DNA of 64,000 bases, taken from Pseudomonas fluorescens. GTDB taxonomy: Bacteria > Pseudomonadota > Gammaproteobacteria > Pseudomonadales > Pseudomonadaceae. The DNA lies in NCBI RefSeq assembly GCF_004683905.1, contig NZ_CP038438.1, forward strand, positions 5,022,001 to 5,086,000, given 5' to 3'. Under the pieces are notes generated by a model that was given only the letters and a program-made list of their open reading frames with translations, had not been told where the DNA came from and did no database searches. This document shows positions 8,381 through 17,114 of the stretch, piece after piece (positions within the stretch are counted from its first letter, which is position 1; every line of letters begins with the position of its first letter). The position numbers were made by a program, and so were the translations under genes.

Positions 8381-10063
8381 TCAAAGTGTCGAAAGGAAGG
8401 TGCTGTTGTTGGCCTGCCATTCGGTGATGTCGAGGCGGATGCGCTTCTTGTCGAGCTTGCCGACACTGGTCTTGGGAATTTCCGTAACAAGGGCAATCTG
8501 ACTTGGAATCGCCCACTTGCTCAGGTGCCCCAATTCCACGAACGGCTTGAGGTGTTCCTTGAGCTCGCGCGCACCGATCTCGTGCCCTTCGCGGATCACC
8601 AGCAGTGCAAACGGCCGCTCGCCCCACTGCGGATCGGCGATGCCCACCACTGCTACTTCGCGTACCGCCACATGACGGCTGATCAGGTCTTCGAGGTCCA
8701 GCGAGGAAATCCATTCGCCGCCAGTCTTGATCACATCCTTGATGCGGTCGCGGATGTCGATCACGCCCATGCTGTCAAGCGTTGCCACATCGCCAGTGTG
8801 CAGCCAGCCGCCGGCCCAGAGCTCGGCGCCCTTCTGCGGTTCGTTGAAATAGCCTTCGGTGAGCCACGGCGCGCGCAGCACCAGTTCGCCCTGGGTTTCG
8901 CCGTCGGCGGGGAGGAAGTTGCCCTCGGCGTCGACGATCGCCGCTTCCACCAACGGCCCCGGCACACCGGCCTTGATCCGGTAAGTGGTGCGTTCGTCTT
9001 CGGTGCCGGCCATCAACTCGTCGTTCAAATGCGCACAGGAAACCAGTGGCCCGGTCTCCGACATGCCGTACGCCGCCGTCAGCTGAATGCCCCGGGCCTT
9101 GGCGGTTTCATACAGCGTACGGTTCAGCGCACTGCCACCGATGACGATCTTCCAGCCGCCGAAATCGGTGCCCTGCGCGCCTTTGGCGTTGAGCAGCATT
9201 TGCAGGATGGTCGGCACGCAGTGGGAGAACGTGACCTTCTCCTTGCGCCACAACTCGACGAGGAATTCCGGGTCGTAACGCCCCGGATAAACCTGCTTGA
9301 GCCCGAGCATCGTCGCCACGTACGGCAAACCCCAGGCATGCACATGGAACATTGGGGTGATCGGCATGTACACGTCGTTGGTGCCGAGCAGGCGCACGCT
9401 GTCGATCGCGCCCATGATCGTCGACACGCCCATGGTGTGCAGCACCAGTTGCCGATGGGTGAAGTACACGCCTTTCGGGTTGCCGGTGGTGCCGGTGGTG
9501 TAGAAGGTGGTGGCCACCGAATTTTCGTCGAAATCCTGGAAGTCGTACTGCGCACTCGCGGCGGCCAGCAGTTGTTCGTACTCGCCGACCAGGTTCGGCA
9601 GCTCGGCGGTCTTTTCCGGCAGATCGGTCAGCAGCAGGGTTTTCTCGACGGTGGTCAGGTGCGGCGCGATGGCCTGGTACAACCCGACGAACTCGCTGTT
9701 GACCAGCACGAAGCGGTCCTCGGCGTGGTTCATGGTGTAGAGGATCTGTTCCGGCGACAGACGCACGTTGATGGTGTGGATCACCGCGCCGATCATTGGA
9801 ATGGCAAACATGCATTCGAGGTAGCGATGGCTGTCCCAGTCCATCACCGCCACGGTGTCACCCGCCTTCACCCCCGCCGCCGTGAGCACGTTGGCCAGCC
9901 GCGCTACGCGCTCGATCAGGGTCGGATAGCTGTAGCGCAACTGGTCTCGGTAGATGATCTCGCGGGTTTTCTCGTAACGGGCGCCGGACATCAGCAGCCG
10001 TTTGATCAGCAATGGATACTGGTAGGCCCCATCGGCCGGGGGAATGACGCGAGTCTGCAACAT
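8381..10063 (-). CDS. medium/long-chain fatty acyl-CoA ligase (AlkK-like)
   Basis: This 560-residue adenylate-forming enzyme has the ATP/AMP signature TTGTTGNPKGV (about residues 190-200), AYGMSETGP (about 335), the hinge region TGDVATLDSMGVIDIRDRIKD (about 425-445, quoted in part) and the C-terminal catalytic lysine context PKTSVGKLDKKRIR. It activates a fatty acid with ATP and CoA. Its N-terminus and length resemble the medium-chain enzyme AlkK more than FadD. It lies upstream of and in line with the DUF1302-DUF1329 operon, which suggests it activates the acid that system delivers. Chain-length preference cannot be read from the sequence. Confidence 0.9.
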   Translation of the reverse strand: MLQTRVIPPADGAYQYPLLIKRLLMSGARYEKTREIIYRDQLRYSYPTLIERVARLANVLTAAGVKAGDTVAVMDWDSHRYLECMFAIPMIGAVIHTINVRLSPEQILYTMNHAEDRFVLVNSEFVGLYQAIAPHLTTVEKTLLLTDLPEKTAELPNLVGEYEQLLAAASAQYDFQDFDENSVATTFYTTGTTGNPKGVYFTHRQLVLHTMGVSTIMGAIDSVRLLGTNDVYMPITPMFHVHAWGLPYVATMLGLKQVYPGRYDPEFLVELWRKEKVTFSHCVPTILQMLLNAKGAQGTDFGGWKIVIGGSALNRTLYETAKARGIQLTAAYGMSETGPLVSCAHLNDELMAGTEDERTTYRIKAGVPGPLVEAAIVDAEGNFLPADGETQGELVLRAPWLTEGYFNEPQKGAELWAGGWLHTGDVATLDSMGVIDIRDRIKDVIKTGGEWISSLDLEDLISRHVAVREVAVVGIADPQWGERPFALLVIREGHEIGARELKEHLKPFVELGHLSKWAIPSQIALVTEIPKTSVGKLDKKRIRLDITEWQANNSTFLSTL

Positions 10064-10164
10064 ATGAATCCCTTTTCTGGCTGCACGGTGTTGGCGTAGA
10101 GAGCGTTACTCTAGAGCCGTTATACCCCAGTCAAATCAGCCGAAGGAATGATTTGCACAGCCGT

Positions 10165-10193
10165 ACAAATGCTAGCTTTGCGCCAGCATTTGT
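10165..10193. terminator. small hairpin between the MFS and ligase genes
   Basis: A 9-bp stem ACAAATGCT/AGCATTTGT encloses an 11-base loop just beyond the stop codon of the minus-strand MFS gene. There is no U tract, so its role as a terminator is uncertain. Confidence 0.35.
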
Positions 10194-10210
10194 CGGTATT
10201 TCAGCGCCGA

Positions 10211-11395
10211 TCAGGCCGTTTGCCCTACAGCCGCTTCTGAAGGCGTCCGTGGGAAAACCAGCGCAGCAAGGAAGGTCAATGCGCCGAAACCCGCCAGAAT
10301 CAAGTAAAGCCCGACAAAACCATGGCGCGGCTCGATGTAGGCAATCAGCGGAATCGCTGTCGCACTGGCGCCGAACGACAGGCAGTAACGCAGGGCGAAG
10401 ACCCGCGATTGCCACTGCGGCGCGACGAAATTGGCGACCATCGAGTCGTTCACCGTCACCTGACCGAACACCACGAACATGAACGCCGCACCGAGCACGA
10501 TCACTGCCCAGCCATCGACATACGCCATGGCGTACAACAGCGGCGCCTGAAACAGCGTCAACACAATAAACGGCCATTTCAGGCTGACTCGGTGCAGCAC
10601 CTGGCCAATGCTCAACTGCGCGACTGCACCAAAGGCATACGCGAGGCTGACCACCACGCCGAGGGTTTGCGGCGAGGCGAACAGGTCATGCAGACGTTCC
10701 TGAAACAGCTTCGGATAGGTCATGGTGGTGGCGTTGAACACCACGCCACCGGTGGCCGTCGCCAGCGCCAGCACGCCGAATACCATGAGCATCGAAATCC
10801 GCTGCCCGGCAGCGCCCTTCAGTGCGGTGTGTGGACGCTGCGGGATCGGCTCTTCACGCACCTGCAAGGCAAAGCCGATTCCCAGCATGATCGCCACCAC
10901 CCCCGGTAACACAAAGGCCGACCGCCAGCCGAACTGCGCCACCAGCAACCCGGTGATCAGCGCCGAGAACGCTACGCCGAGGTTGCCCCACATGCCATTG
11001 ATGCCGATCTCCCGCCCGCGATTCTGCGCGTAGGCCACCAGCATCGCGGTGCCCACCGGGTGGTAGATCGCGGCGAAAATGCCGATCAGGGTCAACCCGA
11101 TCACCAGCATCGTCGGGCTGGTGCTCAGCCCGGTGAAGATCGCCGAGGCGCCGATGCCGAAGAAAAACACCAGCATCATCTGCCGCCGACTCCAGTGATC
11201 GCCCAGCCAGCCGGCCGGTAACGAACAGGCGCCAAAGGCAATGAACCCACCCAGCGAAAGGCCGATCAGCGAGGCGTAGTCGAGGCCGAAGGCCTGGGTC
11301 ATGCCGAGCACGGCGGCGGGGAAAATCAGCATGAACATGTGATCGATCACATGGGCGGCGTTGACGTAGCGAATGACGTTTCGAGATTGATTCAT
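10211..11395 (-). CDS. MFS transporter
   Basis: This 394-residue inner-membrane protein has about twelve hydrophobic segments. The cytoplasmic loop between TM2 and TM3 carries the MFS signature (GWLGDHWSRRQMML). The first half contains a motif HPVGTAMLVAY after TM4 that is seen in the fosmidomycin-resistance-like and related sugar/drug MFS groups. Its start codon overlaps the upstream end of the divergent AraC-type regulator region, so that regulator may control it. The substrate cannot be predicted. Confidence 0.88.
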   Translation of the reverse strand: MNQSRNVIRYVNAAHVIDHMFMLIFPAAVLGMTQAFGLDYASLIGLSLGGFIAFGACSLPAGWLGDHWSRRQMMLVFFFGIGASAIFTGLSTSPTMLVIGLTLIGIFAAIYHPVGTAMLVAYAQNRGREIGINGMWGNLGVAFSALITGLLVAQFGWRSAFVLPGVVAIMLGIGFALQVREEPIPQRPHTALKGAAGQRISMLMVFGVLALATATGGVVFNATTMTYPKLFQERLHDLFASPQTLGVVVSLAYAFGAVAQLSIGQVLHRVSLKWPFIVLTLFQAPLLYAMAYVDGWAVIVLGAAFMFVVFGQVTVNDSMVANFVAPQWQSRVFALRYCLSFGASATAIPLIAYIEPRHGFVGLYLILAGFGALTFLAALVFPRTPSEAAVGQTA

Positions 11396-11495
11396 GGCGG
11401 CACGCTTGTGTTTGTTATGGGCGGATTGTTGTCAGCGGCTTTATGCTAAGTTGGCGAAAAAGCGCATACCTGCCAACCAGGTCATCGAATCCGAC

Positions 11496-12260
11496 ATGTT
11501 GATCAGCCACTTCGAACACGGTCCGGTGAGCGCCTATCCCCGGGATTATCTGGACGGCGCGCACCAGCCGCTGCATCTGCACCGCGAGGCGCAGTTGCTG
11601 TACGCCGTCCGAGGGATCATGCGGGTGGTCACCGACCTCGGTGCCTGGGTGATTCCGCCAAGCCGCGCAGTGTGGATTCCGCCGCAAGTCGCGCACGAGA
11701 TTTTCATGTCCGGCGATGTGCAGATGCGCTCGCTGTTCATTGCCCCCGAGCTGTCACCGGCCAGCCTGCAACAGTGCTGCGTGCTGGCGGTGACGCCGCT
11801 GCTGCGCGAGTTGATCCTGCGCGCCGTACAGGGCCCGCCGCACGCGGACAATCCGCTGATCCAGCAGTTGATGCTGGAAGAGCTCGCCAGCCTGGAAAAC
11901 CTGCCGCTGCACATTCCGATGCCCACCGACCGACGCCTGCAGAACATCTGTCTGGCGTTGCTGCACACACCGGATCACCCCAACACCCTGGAAGACTGGG
12001 CGCAGCAGGTCGGCGCCAGCTCACGCACTCTGGCGCGGCTGTTCCAGCGACAACTGAAGATGAGTTTCAACGCCTGGCGCCAGCAACTGCGCCTGATGGA
12101 AGCGCTGCCGCGCCTGCTCGCCGGGGACAGCGTGCAGAGCGTGGCGCGGGATCTGGGGTACGGCAGCGCGCGGGCGTTCAGCGCGATGTTTCGCCGGTTG
12201 CTCGGGGACAATCCCCGGGAGTACCTGAATAATCTGAGCAAACTCAGCCAACTCGTGTAG
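11496..12260 (+). CDS. AraC-family transcriptional regulator with cupin domain
   Basis: The frame is open from 11394, but a start at the ATG at 11496 (MLISHFEHGP) gives 254 residues and a normal N-terminus; an earlier start would overlap the MFS gene. The N-terminal third is a cupin sensor domain (QPLHLHREAQLLYAVRG, then IPPSRAVWIPPQVAHEI, characteristic of the AraC subgroup with an RmlC-like sensor). Residues about 155-250 are two helix-turn-helix motifs ending SARAFSAMFRRLLGDNPREYL. It is divergent from the MFS transporter and probably regulates it. Confidence 0.9.
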   Translation: MLISHFEHGPVSAYPRDYLDGAHQPLHLHREAQLLYAVRGIMRVVTDLGAWVIPPSRAVWIPPQVAHEIFMSGDVQMRSLFIAPELSPASLQQCCVLAVTPLLRELILRAVQGPPHADNPLIQQLMLEELASLENLPLHIPMPTDRRLQNICLALLHTPDHPNTLEDWAQQVGASSRTLARLFQRQLKMSFNAWRQQLRLMEALPRLLAGDSVQSVARDLGYGSARAFSAMFRRLLGDNPREYLNNLSKLSQLV

Positions 12261-12273
12261 GAATTCCCCATCA

Positions 12274-12367
12274 CCCTGTGGGAGCGAGCTTGCTCGCGAA
12301 AGCAATCTTCCAGTCACCTGTGATATCGACTGATCCGACGCCTTCGCGAGCAAGCTCGCTCCCACAG
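12274..12367. repeat. REP pair (GTGGGAGCGAGCTTGC variant), inverted
   Basis: Left arm 12274-12302 and right arm 12341-12367 are inverted copies of the REP core with an A in GAGCGAGC. They lie between the convergent AraC and LysE genes, where they could also act as a bidirectional transcript end. Confidence 0.9.
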
Positions 12368-12387
12368 TTTTGATCGGGTTTCAGCTC

Positions 12388-13017
12388 TTAGTGCATCTCG
12401 GTAAACGCGATTTTCACGCCGAGAGCGATCAGCACCGCGCCCATGGTGCGGTCGAACCAATGGCCCATGCGGGCAAAACCGGCACGTACACGTTGCTGAC
12501 TGAACAGCATCGCCACCAGGCAGAACCAGAAAGCGGTCGCAACGGCCAGGTAAACCCCGTAACCCGCCTGCACCGCCAGTGGCGTGTGCGGGTTGATCAC
12601 CACGGTAAACAGCGACAGGAAGAACAGCGTGGCTTTCGGATTCAGACCATTGGTCACGAAGCCCGAGGTGAACGCGCCGCGCGCGGTGCGCACGCCGGCT
12701 TCCTTGTGCAGATCATCGGTAACGGTTTTCGCCGGCTGCGCGCGCAAGGCCTTGAAGCCGATGTACAGCAGGTACGCGGCGGCGGCCCATTTCAAGGCGT
12801 TGAACAGCACGATCGACTGCGAAACGATCAGGCCGATGCCGAGCAGCGAATAACCCACATGCAGGAAAATCGCCGTGCCCACACCCAGCGCGGTCCAGGT
12901 GCCGGCGCGACGACCATGGGTCACGCTCTCGCGCACCACCACGGCAAAGTCCGGGCCGGGGCTGGCCACGGCCAACAGATGGATCAGTGCAACGGTCAAG
13001 AACTCGGTCCAGTACAT
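12388..13017 (-). CDS. LysE/RhtB-family amino acid exporter
   Basis: The ATG at 13017 has GAGGAG eight bases upstream and begins MYWTEFLTVALIHLLAVASPGPDFAVV, quoted here only for its N-terminal PGPDF motif diagnostic of the RhtB/LysE family. The 209-residue protein has about six hydrophobic segments. Such proteins export amino acids (threonine, homoserine, lysine, leucine) from the cytoplasm. The longer frame to 13116 runs into the REP element and lacks a ribosome-binding site, so it was rejected. The substrate is undetermined. Confidence 0.9.
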   Translation of the reverse strand: MYWTEFLTVALIHLLAVASPGPDFAVVVRESVTHGRRAGTWTALGVGTAIFLHVGYSLLGIGLIVSQSIVLFNALKWAAAAYLLYIGFKALRAQPAKTVTDDLHKEAGVRTARGAFTSGFVTNGLNPKATLFFLSLFTVVINPHTPLAVQAGYGVYLAVATAFWFCLVAMLFSQQRVRAGFARMGHWFDRTMGAVLIALGVKIAFTEMH

Positions 13018-13072
13018 GGGGGCTCCTCTGGGGGTGATCATCAGCTTGAACACATCGCCTGAATGCTTTTCC

Positions 13073-13166
13073 CCTGTGGGAGCGGGCTTGCTCGCGAATG
13101 GCGTTGTGTCAGGCAACCTTTATGGGTCTGACACGCCCTCTTCGCGAGCAAGCCCGCTCCCACAGG
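13073..13166. repeat. REP pair (GTGGGAGCGGGCTTGC family), inverted
   Basis: Arms at 13073-13098 and 13141-13166 are perfect inverted copies over 26 bases. They lie between the divergent LysE and dehydrogenase genes, upstream of both promoters. Confidence 0.92.
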
Positions 13167-13260
13167 TTTTGTGAGCACCTCGGGCACTGCGTAACGTTTT
13201 GTTTCATCTGGTAGGCTCGGCAGATTACGCCTTCCGTTCCAAGCACAAAAGGTACAGTTG

Positions 13261-14226
13261 ATGACGAACCCGCGCCGCGCCGTATTCCTCGATCACCCGT
13301 CACTGGATCTCGGCGATCTCGACCTCAGCCCGTTGCGCGCCTGCTTCAGCGACCTGCAACTGTTCGCCCAGACTGCGCCTGATCAAGTCGCCGAACGCCT
13401 GCACGGGGCCAGCGTGGCGATCACCAACAAGATCCGCATCGACGCCGCCGCGATGGCCGCCAACCCGGATCTGCAACTGATCCTGATCACCGCCACCGGC
13501 ACCAACAACGTCGATCTGGACGCGGCTCGCGCCCACGGCATCACCGTGTGCAACTGTCAGGGTTACGGCACGCCGTCGGTGGCGCAACACACGATCATGC
13601 TGCTGCTCAACCTCGCCACCCGTCTCGCGGATTATCAAAAAGCGGTCGGCGAAGGTCGCTGGCAGCAGGCCAGACAGTTCTGCCTGCTCGACTATCCGAT
13701 CGTCGAACTGGAGGGCAAAACCCTCGGCCTGCTTGGTCATGGCGAACTCGGCGGTGCGGTCGCGCGACTGGCCGAAGCATTTGGCATGCGTGTATTGCTC
13801 GGACAGATTCCGGGCCGCCCGGCGCGGCCGGACCGTCTGCCGCTGAACGAATTGCTGCCGCAGATCGACGCCCTGACCCTGCACTGTCCGCTCAACGAAC
13901 ACACCCGGCACTTCATCGGCGCCCGCGAGCTGGCGGCGATGAAACCCGGCGCCTTTGTGGTCAACACCGCTCGCGGTGGTTTGATCGACGAGCAAGCCTT
14001 CGCCGACGCGTTGCGCAACGGTCACCTTGGCGGCGCCGCCACCGACGTGCTCAGCGTCGAACCGCCGGTCAACGGCAATCCGCTGCTGGCCGCCGACATT
14101 CCACGGCTGATCGTCACTCCGCACAACGCCTGGGGCAGTCGCGAAGCGCGGCAACGCATCGTCGGCCAATTGACCGAAAACGCCCAGGCATTCTTCAGCG
14201 GTAAAGCGCTGCGGGTCGTCAGTTGA
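13261..14226 (+). CDS. D-2-hydroxyacid dehydrogenase (glycerate dehydrogenase-like)
   Basis: This 321-residue NAD(P)-dependent enzyme has a Rossmann motif GLLGHGELGG (about residues 157-166), the family's VNTARGGLIDE segment (about 235) with the catalytic Arg, the Glu context around TDVLSVEPP, and the catalytic His in VTPHNAWGS (about 284). Together these give the complete Arg-Glu-His catalytic set. AAAGG precedes the ATG at 13261; a TTG three bases earlier is in frame but less likely. It reduces 2-keto acids or oxidises D-2-hydroxyacids. Hydroxypyruvate/glyoxylate as substrate is a guess from similarity to HprA-type enzymes. Confidence 0.9.
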   Translation: MTNPRRAVFLDHPSLDLGDLDLSPLRACFSDLQLFAQTAPDQVAERLHGASVAITNKIRIDAAAMAANPDLQLILITATGTNNVDLDAARAHGITVCNCQGYGTPSVAQHTIMLLLNLATRLADYQKAVGEGRWQQARQFCLLDYPIVELEGKTLGLLGHGELGGAVARLAEAFGMRVLLGQIPGRPARPDRLPLNELLPQIDALTLHCPLNEHTRHFIGARELAAMKPGAFVVNTARGGLIDEQAFADALRNGHLGGAATDVLSVEPPVNGNPLLAADIPRLIVTPHNAWGSREARQRIVGQLTENAQAFFSGKALRVVS

Positions 14227-14259
14227 TAAACTGCGGCACTTTTTTTCCAAGGAGCAGTT

Positions 14260-15258
14260 ATGGATCCGCGCAGTGAAGTACTGCTTCGTCAGGCCGAGTT
14301 ATTCCAGGGTTCGCTGTTGTTGGCCGGTTTGCCTGCCGACGATTTGCTCGGGCGCCTGCCCAATGCGTTCGGCTGGTGCTGGCATGCCGGCGATCAAGCG
14401 GCACTCGATGCGCGCTTCGAAGGTCGCAGCCATTTCGGTGTGAATGTGCCGGAACGCGAATTCGACAGCGCCGTGGTGTTTTTGCCCAAGTCCAAGGATC
14501 TGACCGATTACATCCTCAATGCCGTGGCCGCACGTCTGCCCGGGCGCGAGGTGTTTCTGGTCGGGGAAAAACGCAGCGGTATCGAGGGTGCGTCCAAGCA
14601 ACTCAACCCGTTCGGCAAGCCGCGCAAACTCGACAGCGCCCGTCACTGCCAACTGTGGCAGGTCACCGTGGCCAACGCGCCTGAAGCAAAATCGCTGGAA
14701 AGCCTGGCGCAGACTTATGAGCTGCCGCTGGCCGAAGGCCCGCTTAAAGTCATCAGCCTGCCGGGCGTGTTCAGCCATGGTCGACTGGACCGCGGCAGCG
14801 CCCTGCTGCTTGAGCATCTGGACAAACTGCCGAGCGGTCATCTGCTGGATTTCGGTTGTGGCGCCGGGGTTTTGGGCGCGGCGGTCAAACGGCGTTATCC
14901 GCACAATCAGGTGACTTTGCTCGACGTCGATGCCTTCGCCGCCGCCAGCAGTCGCCTGACGTTGGCGGCCAACGGTCTGGACGCCGAAGTGCTGACCGGC
15001 GACGGTATCGACGCTGCACCGATGGGTTTGAACGCGATTCTGAGCAACCCGCCGTTCCATGTCGGCGTGCACACCGATTATTTCGCTACCGAAAACTTGC
15101 TGCGAAAAGCGGCCAAACATCTGAAAAACGGCGGCGAACTGCGCTTGGTTGCGAACAGCTTCCTGAAGTATCAGCCGCTGATCGAAGAGCATCTGGGCGT
15201 GTGTGCAATCAAGGCCGAAGGCAATGGTTTCCGGATTTACCGGGCCAAGCGCGGCTGA
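14260..15258 (+). CDS. rsmC: 16S rRNA (guanine-1207-N2)-methyltransferase RsmC
   Basis: This 332-residue class I SAM methyltransferase has the typical RsmC build. An N-terminal degenerate methyltransferase-like half (about 1-165) is followed by the catalytic half with LLDFGCGAGVLGAAV (motif I, about 198-212) and LSNPPFHVG (motif IV, NPPF, about 263-271), which methylates the exocyclic amine of G1207 in 16S rRNA. AAGGAG lies seven bases before the ATG. It acts on the 30S subunit and appears to be transcribed alone. Confidence 0.92.
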   Translation: MDPRSEVLLRQAELFQGSLLLAGLPADDLLGRLPNAFGWCWHAGDQAALDARFEGRSHFGVNVPEREFDSAVVFLPKSKDLTDYILNAVAARLPGREVFLVGEKRSGIEGASKQLNPFGKPRKLDSARHCQLWQVTVANAPEAKSLESLAQTYELPLAEGPLKVISLPGVFSHGRLDRGSALLLEHLDKLPSGHLLDFGCGAGVLGAAVKRRYPHNQVTLLDVDAFAAASSRLTLAANGLDAEVLTGDGIDAAPMGLNAILSNPPFHVGVHTDYFATENLLRKAAKHLKNGGELRLVANSFLKYQPLIEEHLGVCAIKAEGNGFRIYRAKRG

Positions 15259-15296
15259 AAATTTGTTCTTGCTCTATCGGTTTTGCGAAGGCAGAA

Positions 15297-15510
15297 TCCG
15301 CTCCGTCCTAGGGGAGTAGTCTCCCACGAGCGCCAAGCTCGTCCGGCATACGTCAACATACTTGATCCTCAGATCATGGCGTATGCGACCCAAGCGTCCG
15401 CACCAGACGGATCGCAGGGTTTGACAAGACCTATGACACGCACACCTTACCCGGGGCGGGAAGGCTGTACGTGTCATAGCCGTGTCGACCCGCCCCTTAG
15501 GAAAATCCTG
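15297..15510 (+). promoter_or_regulatory. yybP-ykoY Mn2+ riboswitch with expression platform
   Basis: The leader carries the hallmark TAGGGGAGTAG (15309-15319). It sits in a GGGAG/CTCCC hairpin and is followed by CGAGC/GCTCG (15327-15341), a long GCATACG/CGTATGC stem (15346-15386) and a CGTC/GACG hairpin with the CGTCCG loop side (15395-15409). This is the yybP-ykoY class, which senses Mn2+. Downstream, a perfect 10-bp helix (CTATGACACG 15431-15440 with 15470-15479) and an 8-bp helix (GGGGCGGG 15453-15460 with 15489-15496) overlap and cannot coexist. The second abuts the AGGA ribosome-binding site, so control is probably translational. The next gene is a Mn2+ exporter-type protein, the expected target. 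Confidence 0.87.
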
Positions 15511-16095
15511 ATGCTGGACTCGTTACTCGTTCCCACCGCAATCGTTGCCTTGGCCGAAATCGGCGACAAGACGCAACTGCTCGCGCTGATTCTCGCCGCT
15601 CGCTTTCGCAAACCCTGGCCGATCATTGCCGGTATTGTCGCTGCGACCCTGGCCAACCACGCAGCAGCCGGTGCGGTAGGCGCCTGGTTCGGCAGCTTCT
15701 TCTCAGACTCGGTCCTGCACTGGATTCTCGCCGCAAGCTTTACCGCCACTGCGCTGTGGACGTTGGTCCCGGACAAGATGGACGACGATGAAGCCAGCAC
15801 CGCACGCAAGTTCGGCCCCTTCCTGACCACGCTGATCGCGTTCTTCCTTGCGGAAATCGGTGACAAGACGCAGATCGCCACCGTGATGCTGGCGGCGCAA
15901 TATCCGGAGCTGTGGCTGGTGATCATCGGCACCACGGCGGGCATGCTGATTGCCAACGTGCCGGTGGTATTGGCGGGTAATTTTGCTGCGGAGAAACTGC
16001 CACTGACCTTGATCCGTCGCCTGGCGGCTTCGGCGTTCCTGATTCTGGCGATCGTGGCGGTGTACAAGGCGATGCAGAGCAGTGGCTGGATTTAA
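15511..16095 (+). CDS. GDT1/TMEM165-family Mn2+ exporter (UPF0016)
   Basis: This 194-residue membrane protein has two internal repeats, each with the family signature E-x-G-D-K-T: ALAEIGDKTQLLAL near residue 13 and FLAEIGDKTQIATV near residue 115. There are six hydrophobic helices. The upstream frame to 15283 is riboswitch RNA, not protein; the ATG at 15511 follows AGGA. Bacterial members such as MneA export Mn2+, and control by a yybP-ykoY riboswitch fits relief of Mn2+ excess. Ca2+/H+ exchange by eukaryotic relatives is a less likely alternative. Confidence 0.92.
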   Translation: MLDSLLVPTAIVALAEIGDKTQLLALILAARFRKPWPIIAGIVAATLANHAAAGAVGAWFGSFFSDSVLHWILAASFTATALWTLVPDKMDDDEASTARKFGPFLTTLIAFFLAEIGDKTQIATVMLAAQYPELWLVIIGTTAGMLIANVPVVLAGNFAAEKLPLTLIRRLAASAFLILAIVAVYKAMQSSGWI

Positions 16096-16122
16096 CCCCT
16101 GAGCCGTGATCTGACAATTAAC

Positions 16123-16254
16123 TGTGGCGAGGGGATTTATCCCCGATGGGGCGCGAAGCGCCCCCAAACCTGCCTCCTCAGAGTGTCAGACATAACGCAT
16201 TTGCAGGTTTTGGGGCTGCTTCGCAGCCCATCGGGGATAAATCCCCTCGCCACA
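16123..16254. repeat. inverted repeat pair (TGTGGCGAGGGGATTTATCC family)
   Basis: The left arm starts at 16123 (TGTGGCGAGGGG...) and the right arm ends at 16254 (...CCCCTCGCCACA). Each contains the palindromic GGGGATTTATCCCC core. It is a second pseudomonad REP-like family, placed between convergent genes. Confidence 0.9.
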
Positions 16255-16295
16255 ACAGCCCTCCCAACCTGAAGAATCGTTGTGTCCTTCGACTC

Positions 16296-17114
16296 TTAGG
16301 ACTTCGGCGCTTTCTCGTACAGCGGCATGACTTTTGGAATCGCCGCCTGCAGCGAGGCGATCCGGCTGGACGAGGCCGGGTGGGTGCTCATGAACTCCGG
16401 CGGTGCGCCTTCCGAAGCCTTGCTCATCTTGTTCCACAAGGTGATCGCCGCATTCGGGTTGTACCCGGCGCGGGCGGCCAGTTCCAGGCCGATCAGGTCG
16501 GCTTCGTTTTCGTTGGCGCGGCTGTTGGGCAAGGTCATGCCGTAATTGGCCACGGTGTCGGCCAGCGCCAGGCTGTCCTGACCCAGACCGAGCAACGCAC
16601 CTGCACCCTGTTTGGCCATTTCAATGCCATAGGCTTTGGACATCGCCTCACGACCGTGCTCGCGCAGGGCGTGGGCGATTTCATGGCCCATGACCGCCGC
16701 GATTTCATCGTCAGTCAGTTTCAGGCTATCGATCAGCCCGGTGTAGAAAATGATCTTGCCGCCAGGCCCGCAGTTGGCGTTGAGCTCGTCGCTCTTGATC
16801 AGATTGACTTCCCACTGCCACTGCGCCGCATCCGGGCGGAAGTTCGGTGCCTGGGCGATCAGCCGGTTGGCAATCGCCTGAACCCGCTTGGCCTCCGGGC
16901 TGGTCTTGTCCAGCACGCCTTTGCTCGACGCCTCGCCGACGGTCTTCTGATAGGACTGGGCATACATCTGGTCGACCTCTTGCGAGGACAGCATGCTGAA
17001 CATGTACTGCTTGCGCTCCACACCGACGGCTCCGCCGCTGGTGGTGTTGACCGACTGACAACCGGCCAGCAACAGCGCTGCGCTCAGTGCACTTACAACC
17101 AATGTCTTGTTCAT
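16296..17114 (-). CDS. M48-family metallopeptidase, lipoprotein (LoiP/YggG-like)
   Basis: This 272-residue protein has a signal peptide ending LLAGC (Cys19), so it is a lipoprotein facing the periplasm. The zinc motif HEIAH spans residues 144-148 and the third ligand Glu is in NENEADLIGLE (about 198). The fold is the minimal M48C-type peptidase without the membrane helices of HtpX, as in E. coli LoiP, which trims outer-membrane proteins. The residue after Cys is Gln rather than Asp, so outer-membrane sorting is expected. Confidence 0.9.
   Translation of the reverse strand: MNKTLVVSALSAALLLAGCQSVNTTSGGAVGVERKQYMFSMLSSQEVDQMYAQSYQKTVGEASSKGVLDKTSPEAKRVQAIANRLIAQAPNFRPDAAQWQWEVNLIKSDELNANCGPGGKIIFYTGLIDSLKLTDDEIAAVMGHEIAHALREHGREAMSKAYGIEMAKQGAGALLGLGQDSLALADTVANYGMTLPNSRANENEADLIGLELAARAGYNPNAAITLWNKMSKASEGAPPEFMSTHPASSSRIASLQAAIPKVMPLYEKAPKS

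Noticed and set aside
8339..10099. 586-codon plus-strand frame
   Set aside because: It is exactly antisense to the acyl-CoA ligase, which carries all adenylation motifs. It is His/Gln/Arg-rich without any recognisable domain or ribosome-binding site.
15283..15510. N-terminal extension of the Mn2+ exporter
   Set aside because: The open frame runs through the yybP-ykoY riboswitch, and the protein family starts at the ATG at 15511.
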